Shown: one piece after another, positions 31,039-39,952 of the stretch
Layout: every line of letters begins with the position of its first letter
How positions within the stretch are numbered: the first letter of the stretch is position 1
IMG/VR virus record: IMGVR_UViG_3300017917_002374
Span: 124,001-188,000 of that record
Direction: 5' to 3' (one strand)
DNA length: 64,000 bases
Source of the DNA: a virus
The notes under the pieces: model-generated
Database searches by the model: none
The model's input: the letters and a program-made list of their open reading frames with translations, nothing else
What the model was told of the DNA's origin: nothing
Program-made: the position numbers and the translations under genes

Positions 31039-32313
31039 ATGTCAACTGCAACTGTACCTGCTCAGGCTAACAAACGCCTAGGCACAAAAAAATTCGCCAA
31101 GCTGGCAACCAAGGTCTTGGTTCAGCAGGCCGCTACAACACCAGCTACCTATGCAGCGCAGCAAAATGCTCGCTACAATCACACAGGCAGCATCTATGTA
31201 AATCTTTCTCAACGATTCAATAATACTCTTGCCAATCTGCCTGCAATGAAGGCCACAGGCATTCGCGCACAAATCGCCGCCGCATGTAAGGAATTTCAAA
31301 AACGTTATCCTCATGTGACCAAGTTCAGCGATTTACAACTAGCAGATGCTAAACTAACGACCCTGGGAACTATTTTTATTGACATCACCATTCAGCGTCT
31401 ATTGGACTTGGGTTGGGTAGTCACGATCCTCAAGAACTTTCGCGAAGTGCAAGCTGATCCTATCAAACTGTATGAAGTGATGGATGGCGGCGACCTAGCC
31501 AAAGAATTAGGTGTTGGCACAGTGTTTGCCAGCTGGGACGCTCAACACACCGCTATTGTGTACTGGATCATTGCTGTGATGATCAACAAAGAAGATCCAA
31601 TGAAAGTAGAGGTTCCTAGCGTGATTTACAAGGTTAAAAATCGCGCAGACATTCGCGAGAACTTTGTGAACGGTAACAGTCGTGCAGGCAAGCATCTGTT
31701 GGACAGTATTGACCTGTTTGCACAAATGGTATCTGGTGTGCGTGTGGACGGTAGCAAGGACACCAAGTGGGAAGAAGCAGAACTCAAACAGCAATATCTT
31801 GAACAAGCAGATCTGTTTGTAACTGCTGAAAAGTTTGGCAACACTCACATGCCAGGTGCTATCAGTCGTATGGCAGAAATAGACAAGTACACCAGTGATG
31901 TGATCCGCAAGTTCTGTTTGTATTCATCACAAATTGATCCTCCTCGTCCAATTGATTCGCAGGAAATAGAGATCATGTGTGCATGGTTTGACATGGCCAA
32001 GAATGCAGGTATTGACTATGATGATGCACAAGTGGTTGAACTGGCTACATACGTGTTGAATACATTTGGTCAAGATTGGGGTAACGAAGCCAGTCCATTC
32101 TGGGACAAGGTTAAACATTCATATCAGAACTGGCACAACAAATATTACAAAAAGTTTCCTGCTAGTATGCGTCCTAACTCACGCATGGCCAAGAACTGGA
32201 ACACCGGCGGTACTTTTTTGTGGGCACAGTTGAACAAGAGCTGGAACCACAACCCACTGCCTCCGTTGAGCAATAGCACACCTTTTGTGCCTGACAACAA
32301 TGACCTGTACTAA
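31039..32313 (+). CDS. ParB/DGQHR-like phage protein
   Basis: 424 residues. The central part (GTVFASWDAQHTAIVYW near 160-176, then MKVEVPSVIYKVKNRADIRENF near 187-208, then GKHLLDSIDLFAQMVSGVRVD) resembles ParB-N/DGQHR-type domains, where D-x-QH-x mimics the DGQHR motif; such proteins occur in DNA modification and plasmid partition, but the match is partial. ATG 31039 is chosen over TTG 31027. It has its own strong promoter and a structured leader, so it is probably highly expressed early. Confidence 0.6.
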   Translation: MSTATVPAQANKRLGTKKFAKLATKVLVQQAATTPATYAAQQNARYNHTGSIYVNLSQRFNNTLANLPAMKATGIRAQIAAACKEFQKRYPHVTKFSDLQLADAKLTTLGTIFIDITIQRLLDLGWVVTILKNFREVQADPIKLYEVMDGGDLAKELGVGTVFASWDAQHTAIVYWIIAVMINKEDPMKVEVPSVIYKVKNRADIRENFVNGNSRAGKHLLDSIDLFAQMVSGVRVDGSKDTKWEEAELKQQYLEQADLFVTAEKFGNTHMPGAISRMAEIDKYTSDVIRKFCLYSSQIDPPRPIDSQEIEIMCAWFDMAKNAGIDYDDAQVVELATYVLNTFGQDWGNEASPFWDKVKHSYQNWHNKYYKKFPASMRPNSRMAKNWNTGGTFLWAQLNKSWNHNPLPPLSNSTPFVPDNNDLY

Positions 32314-32314
32314 C

Positions 32315-32887
32315 ATGACTACTACTAAAACACTAGTTGAAAGCTGGAAGCCTAAGAAGAAAAAGATGGTCAAGCGCAATGACATTGCCTATCAGCAGTG
32401 TCTAGAGGAAACAACACAAGCACTAGAACGTTTGTTGGAAGAATATCGCACCACGGTATTTGAAGAAGACATGCGAGCCAGGCTCAAGCGCGATGCAATG
32501 GACCATTGGATTCGTAGGTATCATAAGTATGCCATACAAGGTAAAATTAAATCGCACTACAAACAACGAGGAGTGAGCATGGCTCCAGAAGACTGTATAT
32601 TTGAACACGTGATTCCAGAGGGTCAGGCCAGAGACATGTTGATTGATGGTGCTCTTACCATAGTTCAAGCTCTCAATATCCCCACTTGCCGTATCAGTCG
32701 TGTACATAACAAGATGCTGAATGACCGGGGCATGCATGATCACAATACTGAACCTTATTATCCTTTTAAGCGGTATGTGCAGGGCATGCAAGATGCAATT
32801 GAAATAGAAACTTACAATGGACAAGTAATTTCTGATTTAAATACTTGGACATTAGATGATCATTTCAAACAATTTAATATTAGATGA
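32315..32887 (+). CDS. Hypothetical protein
   Basis: 190 residues starting MTTTKTLVESW. Lys-rich N-terminus, helical middle, and CIFEHVIPEGQARDMLIDG near 88-106. Directly follows and probably works with the ParB-like protein. Function unknown. Confidence 0.6.
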   Translation: MTTTKTLVESWKPKKKKMVKRNDIAYQQCLEETTQALERLLEEYRTTVFEEDMRARLKRDAMDHWIRRYHKYAIQGKIKSHYKQRGVSMAPEDCIFEHVIPEGQARDMLIDGALTIVQALNIPTCRISRVHNKMLNDRGMHDHNTEPYYPFKRYVQGMQDAIEIETYNGQVISDLNTWTLDDHFKQFNIR

Positions 32888-32891
32888 TATT

Positions 32892-33314
32892 ATGAAACTG
32901 GATAGACTTAAAAGGTTTGATAAAAGCAAACATGAACAATTAGTTGGCTTGCTGCAATGGTGCGAGCTCATGGGTCTCAGCGGCCGTGATCTCGTCAGTC
33001 TAGGTGGTCACATTGATCGCTTGCAGGCTCGCGAGGCTGCTCAAAAAAACATTGAGATTGCCAAAGGCTACAAGATTGATCTAGTGGGCCACGACACCTC
33101 TACCGACGCAAGATTCAGTCTGAAGACCATAAACGGTAGATATCTTTTTCAATACTACAGTTACAATCAAGTGCATGTGACCAGCTACAAGACCAAGGTC
33201 AAGAAAATTTTTGCAGTGGATCCTTATGATCTAGGTCGCATGGGTTGGCGCAAGGCTTGGATATACCGTGCTGTTCTAAATGTGCATTCTGGCAAAATAC
33301 TTTTGGATTTTTAA
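32892..33314 (+). CDS. Hypothetical protein
   Basis: 140 residues (MKLDRLKRFDKSK start), helical N-terminal half, beta-rich C-terminal half (RYLFQYYSYNQVHVTSYKTK). No family recognised. Confidence 0.6.
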   Translation: MKLDRLKRFDKSKHEQLVGLLQWCELMGLSGRDLVSLGGHIDRLQAREAAQKNIEIAKGYKIDLVGHDTSTDARFSLKTINGRYLFQYYSYNQVHVTSYKTKVKKIFAVDPYDLGRMGWRKAWIYRAVLNVHSGKILLDF

Positions 33315-33315
33315 C

Positions 33316-33972
33316 ATGACAAAATACATAGAAGATCGTACCGAGCTGCATGAAGCTCTTTATCAAGACTGGGCCAAGATCGCTCCGTTACAAGGAACTC
33401 ATACCTGGTTTGGTGTAACTGTACAAAAGCATCCGTTTGACATCTGGGTCTATCAAGAAATGCTGTACCGTATGCGTCCGGATGTGATCATAGAAATAGG
33501 ACACTGTGTGGGCGGCAGTACCATGTTCTTTGCTCACATGCTGGATCTGTTGAATCATGGACGCATTGTAACCATAGATATCACAGATGGTCTTCGTGAC
33601 ACTAGACCAGAATTGTCCAAGCATGCTCGTATTGAATGGATCACAGCCGATGCCACAGATCCGCGAGTGGCAGAACATGTGAAATCAAAAATCAAGCCAG
33701 ACGAACGAGTATGGATCATTGAAGACAGTGCTCATGATTTCTGGACCACGTACAATGTACTAGAAGCCTATCATGATTTGATCAAACCTGGCGATTATTT
33801 TGTGGTGGAAGATACCATTTGCCAACATGGTCTTGCAGAAGGTCCGGCAATAGGTGCTTGGGAAGCTGTAGATGCGTTTTTGGAACAACATCCAGATTGG
33901 CAAGTGGATCGCAGCATGGAAAAGTTCAGCATGACCTGGTGTCCACGTGGATTCTTGCAAAGAAAAAAATAA
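33316..33972 (+). CDS. CmcI-like methyltransferase
   Basis: 218 residues. DVIIEIGHCVGGSTMFFAHML near 57-77 is the SAM-binding strand, RIVTIDI near 86 the acidic loop, and VWIIEDSAHDFWTTYNVL followed by DYFVVEDT is the pattern of the cephalosporin hydroxylase/CmcI and rhamnosyl O-methyltransferase family. The closing MEKFSMTWCPRGFLQR matches the family end. Likely methylates a sugar on host surface or virion. Confidence 0.85.
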   Translation: MTKYIEDRTELHEALYQDWAKIAPLQGTHTWFGVTVQKHPFDIWVYQEMLYRMRPDVIIEIGHCVGGSTMFFAHMLDLLNHGRIVTIDITDGLRDTRPELSKHARIEWITADATDPRVAEHVKSKIKPDERVWIIEDSAHDFWTTYNVLEAYHDLIKPGDYFVVEDTICQHGLAEGPAIGAWEAVDAFLEQHPDWQVDRSMEKFSMTWCPRGFLQRKK

Positions 33973-33978
33973 GCTACA

Positions 33979-35037
33979 ATGAAACTTTTTATAACCATGC
34001 GAGATACCATTCACGGTCGTGAAAATTTTACAATCAAATGGAAAATTAAAGAGACTGTGTTAGCAAAGAACTGGGCCAATCTATTAATATCAAACGTGCT
34101 GAATAGTAACCATCCTATTGAAAAAACCTATTGTCTGTTTGGATGGCAAACAACATGGGACAGTAATTATTCAAGAAATCTTGAGGTTCTTTGTGTAAAA
34201 CTCAATGATGCTATTGCAATTATCAATCAAAACATGTGTCCTCTAGGGTACAACAAAATCAATCTAGATTTTACTGTTGATAAATTAAAATCAAACGATC
34301 ATCAAACATTGATGAATGAAATACATCATCATTTTGAATTGCTTATTGGACAAATTTGGAATGTAAGTGAATGGTATAAAAAGACCCCAAATGAACTTAC
34401 GAGAACTGCCATTCGCATGCTCAATAACTATTGCCACGAAATTGAAAGTGCAATACGTGTAATTAATATTCAAACCCAACTCTCATTGGAAAAATTTTCA
34501 GCACTCTTATATGCTCCATGCACTGTAAACATTTCTTGTAATGGGGTCAACAGTCAAGGAAAATACTACCTGACGAAAAATTTGAAGTACCTAAGTTTGC
34601 CAGAATTTGAATGCTTCCAAAATCACACAGCATGGGGAGATGTAACATTATATTATGCACAATTAGGCAAAACACATCTTGACGCCTTTCGGGATCAAGA
34701 CGAATACATTGATAGAAAAAATATCAGCAGTCATCAAACCATTACTGGCGAATTTGTAATTGATTTTAGCCCTGGCGAAATCATCCAGGATGATTTTAAA
34801 GCATGGTGTGAAAAACATGACTTTGATTTAAACGACAAAACTCTTGGTATAGGGTTTCCTGTAGTGGCATCTATTGAAAATCCATTCTTAACAGAAGCAG
34901 ATCTAGTAAGACATATAAGAAAGTATAATGATCTATACCAAATAGGTGTTGAAGATGATCAAGGTTCTATTACAGCCACGAAAATCTATGACTATACCTG
35001 GAAAGACGAGGAAGAATGGAAATGCTTACAATCTTAA
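33979..35037 (+). CDS. Hypothetical protein
   Basis: 352 residues, mixed fold. MKLFITMRDTIHGRENFTIKW at the start, a helical middle with NEIHHHFELLIGQIWNVSEW near 113-132, and a beta-rich C-terminus. The pattern is one I recall from unknown proteins of marine T4-like phages. No catalytic motif visible. Confidence 0.65.
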   Translation: MKLFITMRDTIHGRENFTIKWKIKETVLAKNWANLLISNVLNSNHPIEKTYCLFGWQTTWDSNYSRNLEVLCVKLNDAIAIINQNMCPLGYNKINLDFTVDKLKSNDHQTLMNEIHHHFELLIGQIWNVSEWYKKTPNELTRTAIRMLNNYCHEIESAIRVINIQTQLSLEKFSALLYAPCTVNISCNGVNSQGKYYLTKNLKYLSLPEFECFQNHTAWGDVTLYYAQLGKTHLDAFRDQDEYIDRKNISSHQTITGEFVIDFSPGEIIQDDFKAWCEKHDFDLNDKTLGIGFPVVASIENPFLTEADLVRHIRKYNDLYQIGVEDDQGSITATKIYDYTWKDEEEWKCLQS

Positions 35038-35050
35038 CAAAATTGCAAGG

Positions 35051-35079
35051 TTGACCAAAAAGATCTATTTTGCTATACT
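35051..35079 (+). promoter_or_regulatory. Sigma70-type promoter
   Basis: TTGACC 35051-35056, 17-bp spacer, TATACT 35074-35079 with TGC upstream. Reads into two small membrane proteins. Confidence 0.75.
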
Positions 35080-35101
35080 ATGTAACAACCAGGAGATCAA
35101 G

Positions 35102-35182
35102 ATGTTTTGGATATTTTTAATATTTGTTATATTGTTAATATGGGGCTACTTTGCCTACATAGACGGAGGCAAACATGATTAA
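35102..35182 (+). CDS. 26-residue membrane peptide
   Basis: AGGAG followed by an ATG opening a 26-codon frame: one hydrophobic helix (MFWIFLIFVILLIWGYFAY) and a short polar tail. Overlaps the next gene by 8 bases. Confidence 0.6.
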   Translation: MFWIFLIFVILLIWGYFAYIDGGKHD

Positions 35183-35357
35183 ATTTCTCAAACACATTTG
35201 GGCAGGTGGATGGAGCGTTAGGCTCAGCTTCTTGGTTGTGTTTCTGTTTGGCGCTATGGCCCTTTTGACCATGCCTGGTCCAATCATCATACTCACCTTG
35301 GTGATAGCAAGTTTTATCAGACTGATCAAACATTTTCATGACAACGATTACAGTTGA
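35175..35357 (+). CDS. Small membrane protein
   Basis: 60 residues with two hydrophobic segments (about 17-31 and 33-50) around a Pro-Gly-Pro turn; GGAGG upstream. Function unknown; small early phage membrane proteins often affect host or superinfecting phage. Confidence 0.62.
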   Translation: MIKFLKHIWAGGWSVRLSFLVVFLFGAMALLTMPGPIIILTLVIASFIRLIKHFHDNDYS

Positions 35358-35382
35358 CTGTAATTCGCACATCGCATACAAT
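35354..35382 (+). promoter_or_regulatory. Sigma70-type promoter upstream of moxR
   Basis: TTGACT 35354-35359, 17-bp spacer, TACAAT 35377-35382. Confidence 0.75.
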
Positions 35383-35414
35383 AACCCAGCTAACACAATT
35401 TTATAGGAGTAGAG

Positions 35415-36524
35415 ATGAGTTCTAAATCCACTGAAAGCCGTACTGTTACTACCCAAGGCGCACGTCGCGGTATTCTTAAATGTTTCAAAACCAAGCGTCC
35501 TGTGTTTCTTTGGGGTCCTCCGGGCATTGGTAAATCCGAACTTGTTGCAGGTATCACTGAAGAACTAGGCGGTCATATGATTGACCTGCGTCTGGGTCAA
35601 ATGGAACCAACTGACTTGCGTGGTATTCCTTACTTCAACAAAGAAAAAGGCGTAATGGATTGGGCACCGCCTATTGATCTTCCGGATGCAGAGCTTGCTG
35701 CTCAGTATCCTTTGATCGTGCTGTTCTTGGATGAGATGAACTCAGCTGCTCCTGCTGTTCAAGCAGCCGGTTATCAATTGATTCTCAATCGCCGAGTGGG
35801 TCGTTATGTACTGCCGGACAACGTGGTTATTGTGGCTGCTGGTAACCGTGAAAGCGATAAAGGCGTTACCTATCGTATGCCTACTCCGTTGGCGAACCGT
35901 TTTGTTCATTTGGAACTGCGTGTGGATCATGCCAGCTGGGAAAATTGGGCCACTGCCAATCGTATTCACAAGGACGTGGTTGGTTACATTGGTTTTGCCA
36001 AACAAGATCTGTTTGACTTTGACAGCCGTAGTCCAAGTCGTGCATTTGCCACTCCGCGTTCTTGGAGTTTTGTAAGTCAGTTCTGTGAAGACAATGATAC
36101 CACTGATCAAGAACTCACTGATCTGATCGCAGGCACTGTGGGCGAAGGTATTGCCATCAAGTTCATGGCACATCGTAAGGTTGCAGGTCAAATGCCCAAG
36201 CCAGCTGATGTGCTCAGTGGCAAGGTCAAAGAACTGCAAACCAAAGAAGTTTCTGCTCAGTATTCTCTAGCAGTGAGCTTGTGCTATGAATTGCAAGAGC
36301 ATCATCAGAACGGCGCCAAGCCAGAACAGTGGAACGAAATGGCTGATCATTTCTTGGCATTCATGATGAACAACTTCAACACAGAGCTAGTGGTTATGGG
36401 TGCTCGTACTGCTCTTACCACTTTCAATCTACCCTTGGTACCAACCAAACTCAAGAACTTTGACGAGTTCCACAAACGATTTGGCAAGTACATTTTGGCA
36501 GCCAGTGCCAAAGACAGCAAGTAA
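35415..36524 (+). CDS. MoxR-family AAA+ ATPase
   Basis: 369 residues. Walker A GPPGIGKS at 34-41, Walker B LFLDEM near 104-109, sensor 1 AAGNRESDKG near 141-150, and the MoxR-type arginine region PTPLANRFVHLE near 156-167. MoxR proteins act as chaperones with VWA partners; the VWA protein follows here, in its own transcription unit. AGGAG Shine-Dalgarno and a private promoter and terminator indicate a single-gene unit. Confidence 0.9.
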   Translation: MSSKSTESRTVTTQGARRGILKCFKTKRPVFLWGPPGIGKSELVAGITEELGGHMIDLRLGQMEPTDLRGIPYFNKEKGVMDWAPPIDLPDAELAAQYPLIVLFLDEMNSAAPAVQAAGYQLILNRRVGRYVLPDNVVIVAAGNRESDKGVTYRMPTPLANRFVHLELRVDHASWENWATANRIHKDVVGYIGFAKQDLFDFDSRSPSRAFATPRSWSFVSQFCEDNDTTDQELTDLIAGTVGEGIAIKFMAHRKVAGQMPKPADVLSGKVKELQTKEVSAQYSLAVSLCYELQEHHQNGAKPEQWNEMADHFLAFMMNNFNTELVVMGARTALTTFNLPLVPTKLKNFDEFHKRFGKYILAASAKDSK

Positions 36525-36527
36525 CAA

Positions 36528-36554
36528 CAAGGGCTACGGCCCTTGTTTTGTTTT
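36528..36554 (+). terminator. Rho-independent terminator
   Basis: CAAGGGC 36528-36534 pairs with GCCCTTG 36539-36545 around a TACG loop, followed by TTTTGTTTT. It runs straight into the next promoter. Confidence 0.9.
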
Positions 36555-36581
36555 GACATAAAAGATCTAGCCGTGTACAAT
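36553..36581 (+). promoter_or_regulatory. Sigma70-type promoter upstream of VWA gene
   Basis: TTGACA 36553-36558, 17-bp spacer, TACAAT 36576-36581; the -35 begins at the end of the terminator T-run. Confidence 0.8.
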
Positions 36582-36606
36582 ACAGTATTACATACAAGGA
36601 GTGACT

Positions 36607-37923
36607 ATGAGCATAGCAGGTACTACCGCAGTTGACACTAAAAAAATTGCCAAAGATATCTTGGATCGCGTGGGCGCAAGCGCAGAAGATGTTGTAGAAC
36701 GCAAGCCGGTGGATCCTGTTGTGGATGCGCAGGTGCGTGAAAAAATTATTACCGCACGTATTGCACTCTTGCTCAAGGCTCCGTTCTTTGGTAATCTAGC
36801 CACTCGCCTTCAGCTTAAGAATGCAGACGACTGGTGTCCTACTGCTGCCACTGACGGACGCAACTTCTATTACAATACTGAATTTGTTCAAAAACTACCC
36901 CCTAAACAATTAGAGTTCTTGGTTGGACACGAGGTACTGCATGCTGTATATGATCATATGGGTCGGCGTGTGGATCGTAAACCCAAGATCTTCAACATTG
37001 CCTGCGACTATGCTGTGAACGCAGACCTAGTGGATCAGCGTGTGGGCGAACGCATTACTGTGGTTCCCATGCTGTATGATACCAAGTATCGCGGCATGAG
37101 CGCAGAAGCTATCTACGACGACCTCATGCAAAATGTAAAAGAAGTCACATTGGATCAGCTGGCACAGATGCTGCTGGACGAACACTTAGATGGCAACGGC
37201 GAAGGTGAAGGCGATAATGACAAAGACGGCAAAGGTCGTCCCAAACTAAGTGAAGCAGAAAAAGCAGCCATTCGCGACGAGATTCGTGAAGCTGTGCTCA
37301 ACGCGGCTCAACAAGCAGGTGCAGGCAACATTCCTGCAGGTGTTAAACGCATGATCAAGGATCTTACCGAGCCTGTGATCAACTGGCGTGAGCTACTGCA
37401 ACAGCAGATTGAGAGCACTATCAAGAGCGACTTTACCTGGATGAAACCCAGCCGCAGAGGGTGGCATATGGATGCAATCATGCCCGGTATGCGACCAGGC
37501 GAACAGATTGATGTGTGCATTGCCATTGACACTTCTGGTTCAATTAGCGAGCGAGATATCAAAGACTTCATGACCGAAATCAAGGGCATCATGGAAGCCT
37601 ACGATGAATACAAGATTCATGTATGGTGTTTTGATACTGAGATCTACAATCCGCAGATCTTTACTAGCGACAATCTTGATGATATTGCTGCATACGAACC
37701 ACAAGGTGGTGGCGGAACCGACTTCATGGCTAACTACGAGTTCATGAAAGAGAACAATATTGAACCTAAAAAGTTTATCATGTTCACAGACGGTATGCCA
37801 TTTGGTGAGTGGGGCGATGAACAGTATTGTGACGCTTGCTGGATCATCAAAGGCAATCCAAACGCAGAACCGCCTTTTGGTGTGTGGGCACATTATGAAG
37901 AAGCTGCAAAGGAGGCAGCATGA
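36607..37923 (+). CDS. Metallopeptidase-like / VWA domain protein
   Basis: 438 residues; AAGGAG 5 bases before ATG 36607. The N-terminal domain has FLVGHEVLHAVYDH near 104-117 (HExxH zinc motif of DUF2201 proteins). The C-terminal VWA domain has the MIDAS DTSGS near 307-311 and GGGGTD near 364. A charged, Gly/Asp-rich linker (near 200-215) joins them. With the MoxR ATPase it forms the usual MoxR-VWA pair, whose phage role is unknown; remodelling or maturation of a protein complex is likely. Confidence 0.88.
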   Translation: MSIAGTTAVDTKKIAKDILDRVGASAEDVVERKPVDPVVDAQVREKIITARIALLLKAPFFGNLATRLQLKNADDWCPTAATDGRNFYYNTEFVQKLPPKQLEFLVGHEVLHAVYDHMGRRVDRKPKIFNIACDYAVNADLVDQRVGERITVVPMLYDTKYRGMSAEAIYDDLMQNVKEVTLDQLAQMLLDEHLDGNGEGEGDNDKDGKGRPKLSEAEKAAIRDEIREAVLNAAQQAGAGNIPAGVKRMIKDLTEPVINWRELLQQQIESTIKSDFTWMKPSRRGWHMDAIMPGMRPGEQIDVCIAIDTSGSISERDIKDFMTEIKGIMEAYDEYKIHVWCFDTEIYNPQIFTSDNLDDIAAYEPQGGGGTDFMANYEFMKENNIEPKKFIMFTDGMPFGEWGDEQYCDACWIIKGNPNAEPPFGVWAHYEEAAKEAA

Positions 37924-38198
37924 AAAAGTTCTTGAATTTTTTGAAGTGGGCCTGGCGCAAGACTGACTGGTTTGATAGGAGCATGATGGTTGCAAGTTTC
38001 TTGATAGGAGCCTCGCTACCTCAAGATGGTCCTGCAGGCAAATATTTACTTTATGCTGGATTAAGTATACCTGTACTATGGGCCTTGCGATTTGTACTGT
38101 ATGTTGGACCCAGGAATGCTTGGCGAGAGTACAACAAAGAACAAGAACAAACTGTTGAATTACTAAAAAAGGATTACTCCAATGAACGAAGATTTTAA
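37920..38198 (+). CDS. Membrane protein
   Basis: 92 residues with an amphipathic N-terminal helix and two hydrophobic stretches (about 22-33 and 42-61), then a charged tail. ATGA coupled to the VWA gene. Confidence 0.6.
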   Translation: MKKFLNFLKWAWRKTDWFDRSMMVASFLIGASLPQDGPAGKYLLYAGLSIPVLWALRFVLYVGPRNAWREYNKEQEQTVELLKKDYSNERRF

Positions 38199-38340
38199 AT
38201 TGTTTATTTGGCTCATGGTAATCTTTGTGGCTTTGCCCTTGCTGGGACTTGGAGTGAGTGAATGGCGCAAACAAGATTGCAAAATTGAACTGGCCAAGGC
38301 AGGCAAAACTGTTGAAGAGATAACAGCCATATGCAAGTGA
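38182..38340 (+). CDS. Small membrane protein
   Basis: 52 residues (MNEDFKLFIWLM start), one N-terminal membrane helix (about 6-25) and a polar tail with two cysteines. Overlaps both neighbours. Confidence 0.55.
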   Translation: MNEDFKLFIWLMVIFVALPLLGLGVSEWRKQDCKIELAKAGKTVEEITAICK

Positions 38341-38549
38341 TCGCCTGGCTCAGAGGTATACCTGTTTGGTACTGGTGCTGGAGTTTCAGCACCATTTGCA
38401 TAGGGCTGGCACTCATGCTCTACTATCCTTACAACAGATACTTCTTGATAGCTAGTGTGTTGTGCAGTCTAGCACTGGTAAGTAACTATGTAATTTACAC
38501 ACTGATAACCCATGCAAAAAATTCTAGATTTTTTCAAAATAAAAAGTAG
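38331..38549 (+). CDS. Membrane protein
   Basis: 72 residues with two clear transmembrane segments (about 10-32 and 37-60). Overlaps neighbours on both sides. Unknown role. Confidence 0.58.
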   Translation: MQVIAWLRGIPVWYWCWSFSTICIGLALMLYYPYNRYFLIASVLCSLALVSNYVIYTLITHAKNSRFFQNKK

Positions 38550-38712
38550 GCCTGTATGGGAATATAAGATTATTCCCATAATAGATGCTGACGATGGTAA
38601 TTTTGTAGAGTACGAATTGATCATGAATGCTCTAGGCGACCTTGGGTGGGAATTTGCAGGCATATACAAAGACTATCTAATTTTTAAATCATGCTCAAAC
38701 AAAACGAAGTAA
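38512..38712 (+). CDS. DUF4177-like small protein
   Basis: 66 residues. VWEYKIIPI near 15-23 followed by MNALGDLGWEFAGIYKDYLIF resembles the DUF4177 pattern (WEYKv then LN-LG-GWELV). Function unknown. Confidence 0.6.
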   Translation: MQKILDFFKIKSRPVWEYKIIPIIDADDGNFVEYELIMNALGDLGWEFAGIYKDYLIFKSCSNKTK

Positions 38713-38981
38713 ATCCGTTAAATGTGTTTGGTTTGCGCCGGGTAGAGCATTGCCCGCCTCACTTTGAGACCTTGTGCTTTGACCTAAAAACCAACGAAAA
38801 AAATATCTCAGATTGGATCTATGAAAATCTTTCCAGTAGATTCTTTTTAGGAGATACCTATATTTTGAGTCCAGAAAACAACAATGTGGTATTATGTCAC
38901 AAGGTAGGATTTGAAGATTCTAGCGAGCTTACTTATTTTGGCATGTTTCTTGATACCATAAACACCTACGATCACTTCTAA
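38691..38981 (+). CDS. Hypothetical protein
   Basis: 96 residues, Cys- and Asn-containing, no recognised motif. Overlaps the previous gene by 22 bases. Confidence 0.58.
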   Translation: MLKQNEVNPLNVFGLRRVEHCPPHFETLCFDLKTNEKNISDWIYENLSSRFFLGDTYILSPENNNVVLCHKVGFEDSSELTYFGMFLDTINTYDHF

Positions 38982-39042
38982 ATAAATTTTCTCTTACACA
39001 CATCGGTCGTTAAATACACTGTGTTAATTACGGAGGAAATGT

Positions 39043-39306
39043 ATGTCTGAAGAGCAAGCGCAACCAGCTGGTCCAAACTTGACCATTGCTGACCTTATAC
39101 TCACCGCGCAAATTATTCAAGCTGCTGCACCAAAAGGCCTGTTTAAAGCAGAAGAGCTAAAAGTGGTTGGAGACTTTTATGAAAGATTGATTGGATTCTT
39201 AGAATCATCTGGAGCCATTCAAAGACCCAACCCGCCCACAGAAGCAGTTCAAGAACCAACCCAAACTCAGGAGAAAGCAAATGCTAAAACACGTCGGAAA
39301 GCATAA
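39043..39306 (+). CDS. Small helical protein
   Basis: 87 residues with a strong GGAGG Shine-Dalgarno. A helical domain (about 15-60) and a Pro/Gln/Thr tail. TTAAATA (39010-39016) and CTAAATA (38978-38984) upstream may be late-promoter boxes, so it may be a late gene. Function unknown. Confidence 0.65.
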   Translation: MSEEQAQPAGPNLTIADLILTAQIIQAAAPKGLFKAEELKVVGDFYERLIGFLESSGAIQRPNPPTEAVQEPTQTQEKANAKTRRKA

Positions 39307-39952
39307 CGATCGCAAGATTGCACTGCTCTGGAGAGAAGTACCAAACGAAGATCACATGTGTCTAGTGGTTTACAGTGATCTATTACCTAGACTGATTCAT
39401 GACGAGATCATGAAAGTGCTTGAAAGCGCCAGCGGTCAAGCAGCAGAAAATCTAGCTGATGCACTATGGCGCAATGTAATGGCTGACGGTAGAAACACAC
39501 TGGAAGCCTTGCATCGCGAAGGTTTCATTAAGAAAGTGCCAACCAATCAAGTGATAGTCACACCCAACGCCAAGAGCACCGTACGTCTTGATGAATTGAA
39601 TACTATTCTTAACGAGATGAAGAATGGTGAAGATGCTGTGAAAAGAATGGCAGAGCTTGATGCTAGTGCAGGCATGACTGGTAAAAAACGTCGTGCTCCA
39701 GAGCCGCGTGAAGTTGGCATGCCGCGAGACAGTCGCGGACAACCAGCACAAGTTCCTTTAACTGAAGCTGCTGATGTGCTTCTAAGTGATGCTGATTTAG
39801 CAAAACAAAGATTAGATCAAGCAGAAAAAATGCGAGCAAATGCTCAACAATTACTAGCCGAAGCAGAGCGATTAATGGCAGAGGCAGCAGAATTTGATCC
39901 AAAGTTAAAGACCAAGCCAAATGCCAAGAAAAAATCAATCCAAGCGCATTAA
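39281..39952 (+). CDS. Conserved T4-like phage protein
   Basis: 223 residues. The N-terminal half (MLKHVGKHNDRKIALLWREVP, HMCLVVYSDLLPRLIHDEIMKVLES) is a pattern I recall from marine T4-like phages without known function. The C-terminal half is a long Ala/Glu/Lys helix (about 155-205), likely coiled coil. Overlaps the previous gene by 26 bases. Confidence 0.7.
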   Translation: MLKHVGKHNDRKIALLWREVPNEDHMCLVVYSDLLPRLIHDEIMKVLESASGQAAENLADALWRNVMADGRNTLEALHREGFIKKVPTNQVIVTPNAKSTVRLDELNTILNEMKNGEDAVKRMAELDASAGMTGKKRRAPEPREVGMPRDSRGQPAQVPLTEAADVLLSDADLAKQRLDQAEKMRANAQQLLAEAERLMAEAAEFDPKLKTKPNAKKKSIQAH

